Below are positions 1 to 8,767 of a DNA stretch of 64,000 nucleotides, one piece after another. The stretch comes from Pelagihabitans pacificus (lineage in GTDB: Bacteria; Bacteroidota; Bacteroidia; Flavobacteriales; Flavobacteriaceae): the NCBI RefSeq assembly GCF_009371985.2, contig NZ_VIKU02000002.1, positions 1 through 64,000 of the forward strand, read 5' to 3'. The position numbers and the translations under genes were made by a program. Positions within the stretch are counted from its first letter, which is position 1; each line of letters starts with the position of its first letter. Below the pieces are notes generated by a model. It saw nothing but the letters and a program-made list of their open reading frames with translations, did no database searches and was not told where the DNA came from.

Positions 1-912
1 GTCACCTCGGCCGCGGCATTGCCCGCGGCATCGGTGGCGTTGTAATAAATCGTGTAGCTGCCGACCGCGTCCACGAACTCCGAGGCGTCGATAACGACCT
101 GGGAACCATCGTCGGTGGTGGCCCCCAGTTCGGTATAGCCCGCTCCCAGTTCGATCTCTTGCGGATTGGCCCCTATCAAGGTGATCACCTGTGCCGTGGT
201 GTCGGTCTCCACCACATTCACTGTCCGGGTCACCTCGGCCGCGGCATTGCCCGCGGCATCGGTGGCGTTGTAATAAATCGTGTAGCTGCCGACCGCGTCC
301 ACGAACTCCGTGGCGTCGATAACGACCTGCGAGCCGTCGTCGGTGGTCGCCCCCAGTTCGGTATAGCCCGCGCCCAGTTCGATCTCTTGCGGATTGGCCC
401 CTATCAAGGTGATCACCGGTGCCGTGGTGTCGGTCTCCACCACATTCACTGTCCGGGTCACCTCGACCGCGGCATTGCCCGCGGTATCGGTGGCATTGTA
501 GTAGATGGTGTAGCTTCCCACCGCATCCACGAACTCACTCGCATCGATGATGACCTCCGAGCCGTCGTCGGTGGTGGCCCCCAGTTCGGTATAGCCCGCG
601 CCCAGTTCGATCTCTTGCGGATTGGCCCCGATGAGCGTGATGAGCGGCGGGGTGGCGTCGGTCATTACCACGTTGACCGTCCTGGTCACCTCGGCCGCGG
701 CATTGCCCGCGGCATCGGTGGCGTTGTAATAAATCGTGTAGCTGCCGACCGCGTCCACGAACTCCGTGGCGTCGATAACGACCTGGGAACCATCGTCGGT
801 GGTGGCCCCCAGTTCGGTATAGCCCGCGCCCAGTTCGATCTCTTGGGGATTGTCGCCATTTAGAGTGATGATTGGCGGTGTAGTGTCATTACAGTCTACA
901 CTAAAGGTGGTC
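1..912 (-). repeat. Tandem 228-bp repeats encoding 76-aa Ig-like domains
   Basis: The same sequence phase (gtcacctcggccgcggcatt on the plus strand) recurs at 1, 229, 457 and 685, an exact 228-bp period. The copies at 1, 229 and 685 are almost identical at nucleotide level. The copy at 457 is more diverged (gtcacctcgaccgcggcatt). The array continues past the left edge. The period is a multiple of three, so copy-number change keeps the reading frame. The inner boundary of the copy next to the LRR modules, near 890-912, is approximate. Confidence 0.9.
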
Positions 913-3900
913 TGAGGGTCTACACCTGAGTCCAACGAAGTACTCGTAAAATGATTAACGTCGTCCACTTGAATACAGAACAGGTCAGGGTTGCCGTCGC
1001 TGTAAAATATAGTAATGGCATTGTTGTTTCCGTTCTGTATATTAAAAGAGGTCAATTGATTATCCGCCACGTCGATGTGTGTCAATGCATTGTTTTGGCT
1101 TAGGTCGAGCGTTGACATTTGGTTCACTTGAGCTTCTAGAATACTAAGCAGTGGATTCTGTGATAGGTTTAGCGCGCTTATTTCATTGAACTCACAAACC
1201 AATGAAGTAAGGTTGCCATTTTGGCTGACATCAAGTGCTGTCAGTTGGTTATCACGACAATTGATTACTTCCAAATTTACATTCTGGCTCAAATCCACAC
1301 TTGTCAACCTATTAAGACCGCAATTAAGCGTTAGAAGGGCTGAAAAATCCTCGATACCCGTGAGGTCCGATATATTTTGGTCAGAGACGTCCAGTTCAGT
1401 GATTTGGTCAATGTTCACGGTGGGCACATAATCATCCGGGGGCCCTGAGTCGTAGCCGAGGTCAATCAAAGCCTGTTCAAAATTATCGTCGGGAACGAAA
1501 GTTCGGGCCAAGGCTGTGTCACAGTCCTCACTGAAGATGGTCTGGGCATCGATGTTGGTCCAATTTGCGGTCGCAAAAACTACGTCGCTCACTGAAATGC
1601 ACAGGAGGTTCGGGTTGTCATCCGCGTCAAATAAAGTGATATTTGAATTATTACCATTACGTATGTCAAAGCTTTCCAATTGGTTATTCCCGGCATTTAC
1701 ATTTTCCAGCATGGGGTTTTGACTGGCGTCCATCTCGGTCAATAGGTTGCCTGCAAACCACAAGGTTCGCAACACTGAATTTGCATCCACTTCCAAAACG
1801 GAGAGTTGATTGTTATTGGCATAACATGATTCGAGGGCCGTATTTTGACCGAGGTCCAAGGCTGTCAACTCGTTGTCGTTGCAATTGAGAAAATTTAAAT
1901 CTGGATTTTGCGATATATCTAGGGCCGTCAATCGATTAGCGGAAATATTCAAAGTCTGTAGGATTGTATTTTGATCTAGATCTATGGTGGTCAACTGGTT
2001 TTGTCTACAGCTCAAACTGACCAACGCGGAGTTCTGCCCAATATCTAATGCTGAGAGTTGGTTAGCATCAAGCCACAGACTCTCAAGCACGGAATTAAAG
2101 CTAAGATCCATAGTACTGAGCTGATTGCCGTTTGCCTGTAATTCTATTAAGGCTGTATTGTTACTGACGTCTAAATCCGTGAGCTGGTTGCTATTGACAT
2201 TGAGCACCTCCAGAGCAATGTTTTGGCTAATGTCAATACTGGTCAACTGGTTGCTACTACAGGTCAAGAATCTTAAATTCTCATTTTCGGTCAAACTCAA
2301 GGTGGTCAATGAATTTCTGAAAAGGTTGAGCGTAACCAATGCGGTAAAATCCTCGATGCCCGCCAGGTCTGAAATACCTTTTGCGGGAATATCCAAAGTA
2401 CCTACATTTTCAATGTTAGCAGTGGTAACATAATCATTCAAGATATCATCTAAGCCGAGGTCGATCAATGCCTGCTCGAAGTTGTCGTCGGGGACAAAGG
2501 TTTGAGGGCCCAACGGTATACTGCAATCTTCACTGAAACGACTGGTCGTATCTATATCGGTGAAATTTTCAGAGGCATAGACCAAATCATCAATATTTAT
2601 ACACTCCAAATTAGGATTGTCAAATGTTCGAAAAACAGTCATGTTCGTATTGTTGCCATTGCGGACATCGAGTGTCGTCAATTGGTTTGAAGAGCAGTAA
2701 AGCTCGGTCAGCGCATCGTTGTTGCTCAAGTCAAGAGCCACCAGTTTGTTCTCTATACAGGCAAGCGTTTCAAGGGCCACATTCACCCGTACATCAAGCT
2801 CGGTCAACTGGTTGACACTACAATCGAGTGTTTCTAGATTTGTGTTTTGCGCCAAATCTAGCATTTGCAGTACGTTGGAGTGGCATACGAGGCTCGTCAG
2901 GGCAGTATTTGAACTTAAGTCCAGTTCGGTAAGGGCATTTATAGCGCAGTTCAGGGTTCGCAAGGCAACGAAATCCTCTATCCCGGTTAAGTCGGTAATT
3001 CCCTGATTGGAAATATCCAAAATGGTAATTCCAGTAATGTTGGTCGTAGGCACGTAGTCATCAGGGATACCCATGTCATAACCAAGATTGATCAAAGCCT
3101 GCTCAAAAACGTCGTCCGGCACAAAGGTGACAGCGGCACTACAATCGTTGCTGAAGCGCGTTACCGCATCAATTTCGGTAAAATTGGTCTGTGCATAAGA
3201 GACATCACTGACGGTTATACATTCCAAGCGTGGGTTACCGACCGTTTGAAATGAGGTGATATTTGAGTTGTTTCCGTTGTCGATGTTGAGTTTTTCCAGT
3301 TGATTATCACTAGCATCAAATGATGCCAAGTTACCATTAGAGCTTAAATCCAATTCGGTCAAAAGGTTTTGTGAACAGGCTAAACTGCTTAAGTTATCAT
3401 TTGAATCAACCGCTAAGCTTGTCAGTTGATTTTGGGAACATCTAAAAGTAGCTAAATCCGGATTTTGACTTACATCAATGCTTGTAAGTCTGTTGTTGGT
3501 AATGTTTAAAAGCCGTAAGGCCGGGTTTCGAGTAAAATCAACACTATTAAGGCGGTTGGCCGGGGCATTTACATGAGTCAGGTTTACATTGTTTCGTAAA
3601 TTTAAGGAAGTAAGAAGGTTGTTGGCACACTCGAGTCGCGTAAGTGCGGTAAATGCCTCTATGCCCGTAAAATCCGAAATTCCGTTGTTGGAAACATCCA
3701 AGATGTCAAGGTTATCGATGTTGGCAGTGGGTACGTAGTCATCCAATCCCGTGTTGTCGTAGCCCAAATCGATTAGGGCCTGTTCAAAATTATCATCGGG
3801 TATGTAGGTGACATTATCGTCGCAATTCGTTCTGTAATCCGTTGAAGCATCTTTCGCTGGCCAGTTAGCAAGGCTATAAGTGACATCATCAACTTCAATA

Positions 3901-4487
3901 CATGCCAGATTGGGGTTATCGGTACTATCAAAGCTTACTATTGAGGTGTTGTTGCCATTTCTAAGGTTGAGCTCGGTTAATTGATTGCCAAAGCAGAGTA
4001 TTTCTAAAAGATTGTTATTCTCGCTTAGGTCCAGTCTTGTCAAACGATTGTTGAAACAACTTAAAAACATTAATGAACTGTTTTGGCTTAGGTCTACACC
4101 CGTCAATTCATTTTGGGAACAGTCCAAACGTTCCAAGACACTGCTTGAGCGGGCTGCCAGGAAGCTCAACTGGTTGGAGCTGCAGTCCACTACCTGCAAA
4201 GCCACATTCTGGTTCAGATTCAAGGATCTTAACTGATTGTTGCTACAGTTCAGCGTTGTGAGATTTGTAAAAGCTTCAATACCCGTAAGGTCTTCGATGC
4301 CTCGACCGGAGATATCGAGGCCTGTAACACGAACGATGTTCGCAGTCGGTACGAGCCTGTCCAATGGCGCGCTATCGTAGCCAAGGTCTATTAGAGCCTG
4401 TTCAAAGTTTGCATCGGGTATGGCGGTGTTCTGTGCCCCTACATAAGTACTTAATGATACGCTTAATACAAGTAGTAGTTTTTTCAT
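1..4487 (-). CDS. Large exported leucine-rich-repeat / Ig-like repeat surface protein (5' part, C-terminus outside window)
   Basis: The frame is open from ATG 4487 to the left edge (1495 codons, no stop), so the C-terminus is missing. A signal peptide (MKKLLLVLSVSLSTYVGAQ) covers residues 1-19. Five LRR modules follow, starting near residues 20, 227, 454, 660 and 994. Each opens with a variant of IPDDNFEQALIDLGYD, carries 21-22-residue LRRs (L-x-x-L-x-C-x-x-N-x-L-x-x-L-D-L-x-x-N) and closes with NPxLxCIxVDDVxY...D....F..DC. From about residue 1198, 76-residue Ig-like units of the DUF5011/HYR type follow (ITLIGANPQEIELG, ...YNATDAAGNAAAEVTRTV). Known for the family: such flavobacterial proteins are secreted or surface-attached, often by type IX secretion, and mediate adhesion or binding. 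The sorting domain, if any, lies outside the window. Specific ligand unknown. Confidence 0.9.
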   Translation of the reverse strand, partial: MKKLLLVLSVSLSTYVGAQNTAIPDANFEQALIDLGYDSAPLDRLVPTANIVRVTGLDISGRGIEDLTGIEAFTNLTTLNCSNNQLRSLNLNQNVALQVVDCSSNQLSFLAARSSSVLERLDCSQNELTGVDLSQNSSLMFLSCFNNRLTRLDLSENNNLLEILCFGNQLTELNLRNGNNTSIVSFDSTDNPNLACIEVDDVTYSLANWPAKDASTDYRTNCDDNVTYIPDDNFEQALIDLGYDNTGLDDYVPTANIDNLDILDVSNNGISDFTGIEAFTALTRLECANNLLTSLNLRNNVNLTHVNAPANRLNSVDFTRNPALRLLNITNNRLTSIDVSQNPDLATFRCSQNQLTSLAVDSNDNLSSLACSQNLLTELDLSSNGNLASFDASDNQLEKLNIDNGNNSNITSFQTVGNPRLECITVSDVSYAQTNFTEIDAVTRFSNDCSAAVTFVPDDVFEQALINLGYDMGIPDDYVPTTNITGITILDISNQGITDLTGIEDFVALRTLNCAINALTELDLSSNTALTSLVCHSNVLQMLDLAQNTNLETLDCSVNQLTELDVRVNVALETLACIENKLVALDLSNNDALTELYCSSNQLTTLDVRNGNNTNMTVFRTFDNPNLECINIDDLVYASENFTDIDTTSRFSEDCSIPLGPQTFVPDDNFEQALIDLGLDDILNDYVTTANIENVGTLDIPAKGISDLAGIEDFTALVTLNLFRNSLTTLSLTENENLRFLTCSSNQLTSIDISQNIALEVLNVNSNQLTDLDVSNNTALIELQANGNQLSTMDLSFNSVLESLWLDANQLSALDIGQNSALVSLSCRQNQLTTIDLDQNTILQTLNISANRLTALDISQNPDLNFLNCNDNELTALDLGQNTALESCYANNNQLSVLEVDANSVLRTLWFAGNLLTEMDASQNPMLENVNAGNNQLESFDIRNGNNSNITLFDADDNPNLLCISVSDVVFATANWTNIDAQTIFSEDCDTALARTFVPDDNFEQALIDLGYDSGPPDDYVPTVNIDQITELDVSDQNISDLTGIEDFSALLTLNCGLNRLTSVDLSQNVNLEVINCRDNQLTALDVSQNGNLTSLVCEFNEISALNLSQNPLLSILEAQVNQMSTLDLSQNNALTHIDVADNQLTSFNIQNGNNNAITIFYSDGNPDLFCIQVDDVNHFTSTSLDSGVDPQTTFSVDCNDTTPPIITLNGDNPQEIELGAGYTELGATTDDGSQVVIDATEFVDAVGSYTIYYNATDAAGNAAAEVTRTVNVVMTDATPPLITLIGANPQEIELGAGYTELGATTDDGSEVIIDASEFVDAVGSYTIYYNATDTAGNAAVEVTRTVNVVETDTTAPVITLIGANPQEIELGAGYTELGATTDDGSQVVIDATEFVDAVGSYTIYYNATDAAGNAAAEVTRTVNVVETDTTAQVITLIGANPQEIELGAGYTELGATTDDGSQVVIDASEFVDAVGSYTIYYNATDAAGNAAAEV

Positions 4488-4846
4488 AAAGGCATTTTTT
4501 AGTGTTACTATTTGGTGGCCGTATGAAACAAAGCTATATCTGTGCGTTTTTGGGCAATGCCAAAATTGTCGCACATCCTAACAGATTTGTTCCTGATTGC
4601 ATTTTTTTGGGGGGAATGGCAAATCGTAATCCTTGGACTTTTCGTCCGGGCAGGCACCCGAAGTGGTTGGGAGCTCCTGGATTATCTTACCACAGCTAAC
4701 TTATAGCTTCCTTATCACACTACTATCTATGAAAACTACGAGGGTAAAAAAATCTATGAATTCCTGTAGGAAGGTGCATTTTATACCACGTGCCATGGAA
4801 AAGAAAAATCGGTTGGTCGCTAATTTTGAAAAAAGGGAGGTAAACG
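4488..4846. other. Intergenic leader of the LRR protein gene
   Basis: No gene is seen. It lies upstream of the LRR gene (minus) and just downstream of the response-regulator stop. It carries one copy of a 41-bp element (4724-4764, annotated separately). No convincing terminator was found. Confidence 0.6.
4724..4764 (-). promoter_or_regulatory. 41-bp shared upstream element, copy 1 (LRR gene side)
   Basis: It matches 8422-8462 at 32 of 41 positions without gaps. On the plus strand it contains two direct copies of atctatgaa with 27-bp spacing (4725 and 4752), the second inside aatctatgaattcc. It lies about 240 bp upstream of the LRR gene start. The paired half-sites suggest a regulator binding site; this is an inference. 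Confidence 0.4.
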
Positions 4847-5488
4847 CTATTGGTCCAACTGATATTCCAAGGCGATGCGCACGAGCCCAGCGGTATTTTT
4901 GGCCCCCAGCTTGCTCATCATATTCCGACGATGGGTTTCTACGGTGCCAAAACTTATGAAGAGCTTTTCGGCAATTTCCTGGGTGGTATATTCTTCTAAA
5001 ATTAGTTTCAAAACCTCTTTTTCCCTACGTGAGATGCTGGGAAAGGGACTGGTCTTTTTTTGGCCACCGCCACTGGCGATGCTTTTTACGACAATGTCAT
5101 TGACGGCCTTGTCCAAGTACATTTTACCTTGGTGTACCGTCTCGACCGCTTGTATCAATTCCTCCTGTCCCGCATTTTTGAGCACATAGCCTTTGGCTCC
5201 CCTGGACAGCATCATTTTAATCAAGCTACTTTCCTTGTGCATGGAAAGCGCGATAATTTTCAATTCGGGATTTTTGACCAACAGCTGTTTGCAGGTTTCC
5301 ATTCCGTTCAGGCCGGGCATATTGATGTCTAGCAATACGACCTGGGCACTTGTCTTTGGAATCATTTCCAAGGCTTCTTCCCCACCGGTGGCGCTTCCGA
5401 TTACGGAAATATGGTCGTGTTCCCGGAATAGCAATTCCAAACCCTCGATGACCATTTTGTGGTCGTCAACAATAAAAACCTGTATCAT
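4847..5488 (-). CDS. NarL/FixJ-type response regulator (REC + LuxR HTH)
   Basis: 213 aa from MIQVFIVDDHKMV. A longer frame to 5539 exists, but the ATG at 5488 overlaps the kinase stop as ATGA and begins exactly at the receiver domain. The receiver domain (1-120) has acidic VDDH, phospho-acceptor D54 (VLLDINMPG) and a conserved K in GYVLKNA. The C-terminal LuxR-type helix-turn-helix (about 150-205) reads SRREKEVL...TTQEIAEKLFISFGTVETHRRNMMSKLG. It is the DNA-binding output of the adjacent kinase and is translationally coupled to it. Its targets are not shown by the sequence; the 41-bp elements on either side of this pair are candidates. Confidence 0.93.
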   Translation of the reverse strand: MIQVFIVDDHKMVIEGLELLFREHDHISVIGSATGGEEALEMIPKTSAQVVLLDINMPGLNGMETCKQLLVKNPELKIIALSMHKESSLIKMMLSRGAKGYVLKNAGQEELIQAVETVHQGKMYLDKAVNDIVVKSIASGGGQKKTSPFPSISRREKEVLKLILEEYTTQEIAEKLFISFGTVETHRRNMMSKLGAKNTAGLVRIALEYQLDQ

Positions 5489-7461
5489 AGCGGTATGCTT
5501 ATGCTGATAGTGGTTCCTTTTCCCAATTCTGAATCCCAATCGATATCCCCATCCAGAAATTCGACCCTACTGTTGATGCTTTTGAGGCCCAAGCCTCCTT
5601 TTGTCAAGGCCTCTTCATATAAAAACCCTTGTCCATCATCTTCCACAATTAGTTTTAGCTCTTTTTGATGGTCGAGAATTTGGATGAGAATATTTTTTGC
5701 CTCGGCATGTTTTCGGATGTTGGAGATGATTTCCTGGACCAAACGAAAGATCATTACCTTTTTTGAATCCTCCAAGGTATCGAATTTTCCGGCAAATTCC
5801 ACGGTCGTCCCGTATCCTTCCCCGTTCAGTTGTTCGGCCAAATCCTCGATCGCCCCTTGCAGTCCCGAAATGGAAAGGGCATGGGGCACCATATTGTGTG
5901 AAATGCGCCGTACTTCCATACAGGCTTCATCGATCAGCGTATTCGTTTTTTGGGTGAGATCCAATTCCTCTATTTTTTGTATTTCTTTTTGAATCGTGGC
6001 AAAGTGGTTTTTCACGGTACTCAATAATCCGCCCAAACTATCGTGAAGGTCGTTGGCAATCCGAAGCCGTTCGGCCTCCTGCCCCTCGATCATGCTGTTC
6101 AGGGCCAATAACTTATTTCTTTGTTGCAACTCGATTATTTTTTGTTTTTGCAAGGCTTGTGCCTGTATGGCGATGGTACGTTGGTACTTGATGCGTTTTG
6201 TGAAGAAAATGACCGTTCCCAGCAACAATAGGGCAAGTGTTCCTATTGCCAATAGAATTTGATTTTTTTGTAATTCTTTTTGTTCAATAACCAATTGCTG
6301 TTCGGCAATTATTCGTTCTTTATTGGCGGTCTCGTATTTTTTTTCCAATTCAAGGATCTGCTTGTTCATTCCAATATCCAAAAGGGAGTCCTTGAGATCC
6401 ATTAACGACTTTTGATATTCAAACCCCTCTTTGAACGTTCCATTTTTTTCATTCACCTCGATAAGTCCCTCGTAGTTCATCTGTCTTAAAGGCTTGGAGC
6501 CTATTTGATTGGAAATGTCAAGACTCTCCAAAAGATATTTCTTTGCCATTTGTGCTTTACCTAGTTTGATGTAGGTCGTTCCAACTTTGTTCAGCGATAT
6601 GGCTATATTGTTTTTTGAGGGCATATCTTTTCGAATTTCCAAAGCTTCCATTTGATACCTCAATGCTTCTTCATAGTCTTCCTCCACATATGCCAAATGG
6701 CCAAGATTTTCCGTAACGGATGCGATGCCGTCAATGTTGTTCTCTTTCTTTTCAATGGCCAAGGATTTCAGAAGATAGTCCTTTGCCGAATCAAACTGTT
6801 TTAATTCGGCAAAGGTATTTCCCAGACTCTCATAAGTCATGGACAGACTGATTTCCCGACCGGCTATTTTTTCAAAGATTTCCACAGCCTCCTTGTAATT
6901 CTTGATTGCCTCCTCTTGTTTGCCCACTTTTCTCAAGATATGACCGATGGAATTCAACACCTCGGCTGCACTAAGTATGTTGCCCCTACTTTTGTGTATT
7001 TCCAGTATCTCATAAAAGATAGACAGGCTTTCAGCAAAATTTCCTAATTTTTGATGGATTACCGCGGTTTGGAAAAGACTGGAAGTGACGTCCAAAGAAT
7101 CGGGATTTGCTTTGGAATACGCAGCTGATTTTTCAAGAAATTCCAATCCCTGGTCATAATTACCTTCGAACCTACTGATAACCCCGTAGTAAAAATTCGA
7201 TTTGGCTACTCCTACCCCCACTCCGGCATTCCGAGAAAATTGTATTAGGGAGTCAGTATATAACCTGGCGGAATCAAGCTTTGTTCTTGTAGTTGCATAG
7301 GCCCATATCACTTCCCCATAATTATCGATTTTCTGAATCAGGGAATCCTTGTGGGTATTCGTTAAAACGAGCTTAAGGCTATCAAGTCTATGATCGTTTT
7401 GGGCATGTACATTGGATAAGGGTACAACAAGTAAAAAAAGAAATGATAAGAACCTTTTCAT
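5485..7461 (-). CDS. TPR-containing sensor histidine kinase (HisKA_3, NarX/DegS type)
   Basis: 658 aa from MKRFLSFLFLL; a frame 54 nt longer exists, but this start gives a clean signal peptide ending NVHAQ. About eight tetratricopeptide-like helical repeats fill residues 60-360. A coiled-coil stretch and a single membrane helix (about 402-421, ILLAIGTLALLLLGTVIFF) follow. Then come the HisKA_3 phospho-acceptor in ERLRIANDLHDSLGG (His473) and a HATPase_c domain with an N-box (VQEIISNIRKHA) and G-boxes (DDGQGF, GGLGL, GKGTT). The TPRs are therefore on the periplasmic side. Known for the family: autophosphorylation and transfer to the partner LuxR-type regulator. Its stop overlaps the regulator start. 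The signal is unknown. Confidence 0.93.
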   Translation of the reverse strand: MKRFLSFLFLLVVPLSNVHAQNDHRLDSLKLVLTNTHKDSLIQKIDNYGEVIWAYATTRTKLDSARLYTDSLIQFSRNAGVGVGVAKSNFYYGVISRFEGNYDQGLEFLEKSAAYSKANPDSLDVTSSLFQTAVIHQKLGNFAESLSIFYEILEIHKSRGNILSAAEVLNSIGHILRKVGKQEEAIKNYKEAVEIFEKIAGREISLSMTYESLGNTFAELKQFDSAKDYLLKSLAIEKKENNIDGIASVTENLGHLAYVEEDYEEALRYQMEALEIRKDMPSKNNIAISLNKVGTTYIKLGKAQMAKKYLLESLDISNQIGSKPLRQMNYEGLIEVNEKNGTFKEGFEYQKSLMDLKDSLLDIGMNKQILELEKKYETANKERIIAEQQLVIEQKELQKNQILLAIGTLALLLLGTVIFFTKRIKYQRTIAIQAQALQKQKIIELQQRNKLLALNSMIEGQEAERLRIANDLHDSLGGLLSTVKNHFATIQKEIQKIEELDLTQKTNTLIDEACMEVRRISHNMVPHALSISGLQGAIEDLAEQLNGEGYGTTVEFAGKFDTLEDSKKVMIFRLVQEIISNIRKHAEAKNILIQILDHQKELKLIVEDDGQGFLYEEALTKGGLGLKSINSRVEFLDGDIDWDSELGKGTTISISIPL

Positions 7462-7866
7462 ATGGAAAACAAAATAAACAAAATGACCGTATCGCTCGTT
7501 TAGGAATAGGGTCATTTTTTTGATAGCATGCTCATCGTATAAATCTTGCTGAACCCAATAAGTACCTATGACGGAAAAGTAATAAAACCAATAAACTTTT
7601 CTTGCCCATAGCGTTGTTTAGAGGACAGCTGTATTTCACTTTCAGCATCCTGTAATTTATCACTTTATTACCAAACTAGCCCAGTATTGGTGTAACAAGT
7701 GGGGGCTTCCTTGTTCATTTGGCTTTGACCCCCCATTTATTTTTGCACATTATTTAGCATAACCAAATTCATAATCGAAAATACGTCCGCTATTTCCATT
7801 AATTGTCATATCAAAACCTATTTTGGGTATTTTTCCATCAAAGAAGCGCAAAGCGGCCAATACCGC
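7462..7866. other. Intergenic region, no gene seen
   Basis: About 400 bp between two minus-strand genes. It should contain the kinase promoter. A short G5/C6 inverted repeat (tgggggcttcc ... gaccccccattt, near 7700-7738) could be a weak terminator, but the stem is only about six pairs. No coding pattern was seen. Confidence 0.5.
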
Positions 7867-8367
7867 TCATTGTATTCGCCGTACATCGCTTTGATTAAGT
7901 CGTAAGGACTTCATCAGGGAACCGAAGTCGCTCAAATCTATATTGGAAGTAAGTTCAAGGATTTCAGAAGGAAAGGCCACTATCCTGAATATCTGGTCGC
8001 GTAGCAAAAAATCGGATTCTTCCCAGATGGAAAAATCGAAGTTGTAAACCAGCATTCCTTGGTCGGTAAAATACGGTCTTGGCAGTTGCCGCCACACATC
8101 TAGGTCATCACTGGTAATGAACTCAAGCCGATACACCAATACCACATCGTCGTTTTCTATCGATTCATCGTTTGCAAACGTTTGGAAAGGTGTGGCGTAC
8201 CAATTTGCAGCTGGATTGAATAGAAGATCGGTTCCTATTTCGAAAATTTGAATCGGTGCCGCATCGACGCCGTCCATACCGTTTATTCCATCAACCCCAT
8301 CGGAGCAAGAACCGGCGACCAAAATAATCATTAAAAATGCTAGGATATTAAAGGCTTTTTTTTTCAT
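7867..8367 (-). CDS. Lipoprotein with short collagen-like G-x-x segment
   Basis: 166 aa. The N-terminus MKKKAFNILAFLMIILVAGSC is a lipoprotein signal with the lipid-attached Cys at 21. Immediately after the Cys come Gly-rich collagen-like triplets (SDGVDGINGMDGVDAAP), then a globular region of about 125 residues rich in aromatic and acidic residues. Many flavobacterial lipoproteins have the same design (lipobox, short GxDG stretch, small beta-rich domain) and unknown function. The upstream region carries copy 2 of the 41-bp element. I do not recognise a catalytic domain. Confidence 0.75.
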   Translation of the reverse strand: MKKKAFNILAFLMIILVAGSCSDGVDGINGMDGVDAAPIQIFEIGTDLLFNPAANWYATPFQTFANDESIENDDVVLVYRLEFITSDDLDVWRQLPRPYFTDQGMLVYNFDFSIWEESDFLLRDQIFRIVAFPSEILELTSNIDLSDFGSLMKSLRLNQSDVRRIQ

Positions 8368-8421
8368 GATATTGGTTTAATGGTGAATTGATCCTAATAT
8401 AATGGGTCTACCGAACAGAAA

Positions 8422-8462
8422 TATCCATGAAATCCGTGAAGCGTAAAAAATCTATGAATTCC
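8422..8462 (-). promoter_or_regulatory. 41-bp shared upstream element, copy 2 (lipoprotein side)
   Basis: This is the second copy of the element at 4724-4764 in the same orientation. The direct half-sites are atccatgaa (8423) and atctatgaa (8450), 27 bp apart, as in copy 1. It ends with an identical run into aatctatgaattcc. It lies about 55 bp upstream of the lipoprotein start at 8367, a plausible operator distance. Confidence 0.4.
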
Positions 8463-8713
8463 GTTACCGAGACCTATCCATTCAAAATTGATTCCACTAT
8501 TGGAAGAACGTTCTAAAGAACCTGCTTTTGAGTACGGCAATCACCAGGTCACCATACAGGTGCCGGCCTGGAAAGACGATCGTTCTTGTAGCGTTAGAAT
8601 GATATCGTTATCGAGGGAATGCTATTGGAAGATGTTTTTAATACCCGACAAAATGGTAAAACAAGCTTCTTTTCAGGGGTAGTAAAACTTCATATGGAAC
8701 AGGCCAAACACAA

Positions 8714-8739
8714 AACAGCCCGCTTGTAGGCGGACTGTT
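8714..8739 (-). terminator. Rho-independent-type terminator after DUF4382 lipoprotein gene
   Basis: On the minus strand the stem AACAGTCCGCC / GCGGGCTGTT closes a 5-nt loop and is followed by TTTTGTGTTT. It lies about 28 bp past the stop at 8768. One mismatch in the stem. Confidence 0.7.
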
Positions 8740-8767
8740 TCTTCGTTGCTGTTCTGTCTTTAAAGTC

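Noticed and set aside
159-4261. Many plus-strand open frames across the LRR/Ig region
   Set aside because: They are shadows of the single continuous minus-strand frame, whose cap motifs recur in the same phase through all five modules.
8488-8682. 64-codon plus-strand ORF between two lipoprotein genes
   Set aside because: No recognisable family and no promoter; lies in the upstream region of a minus-strand gene.
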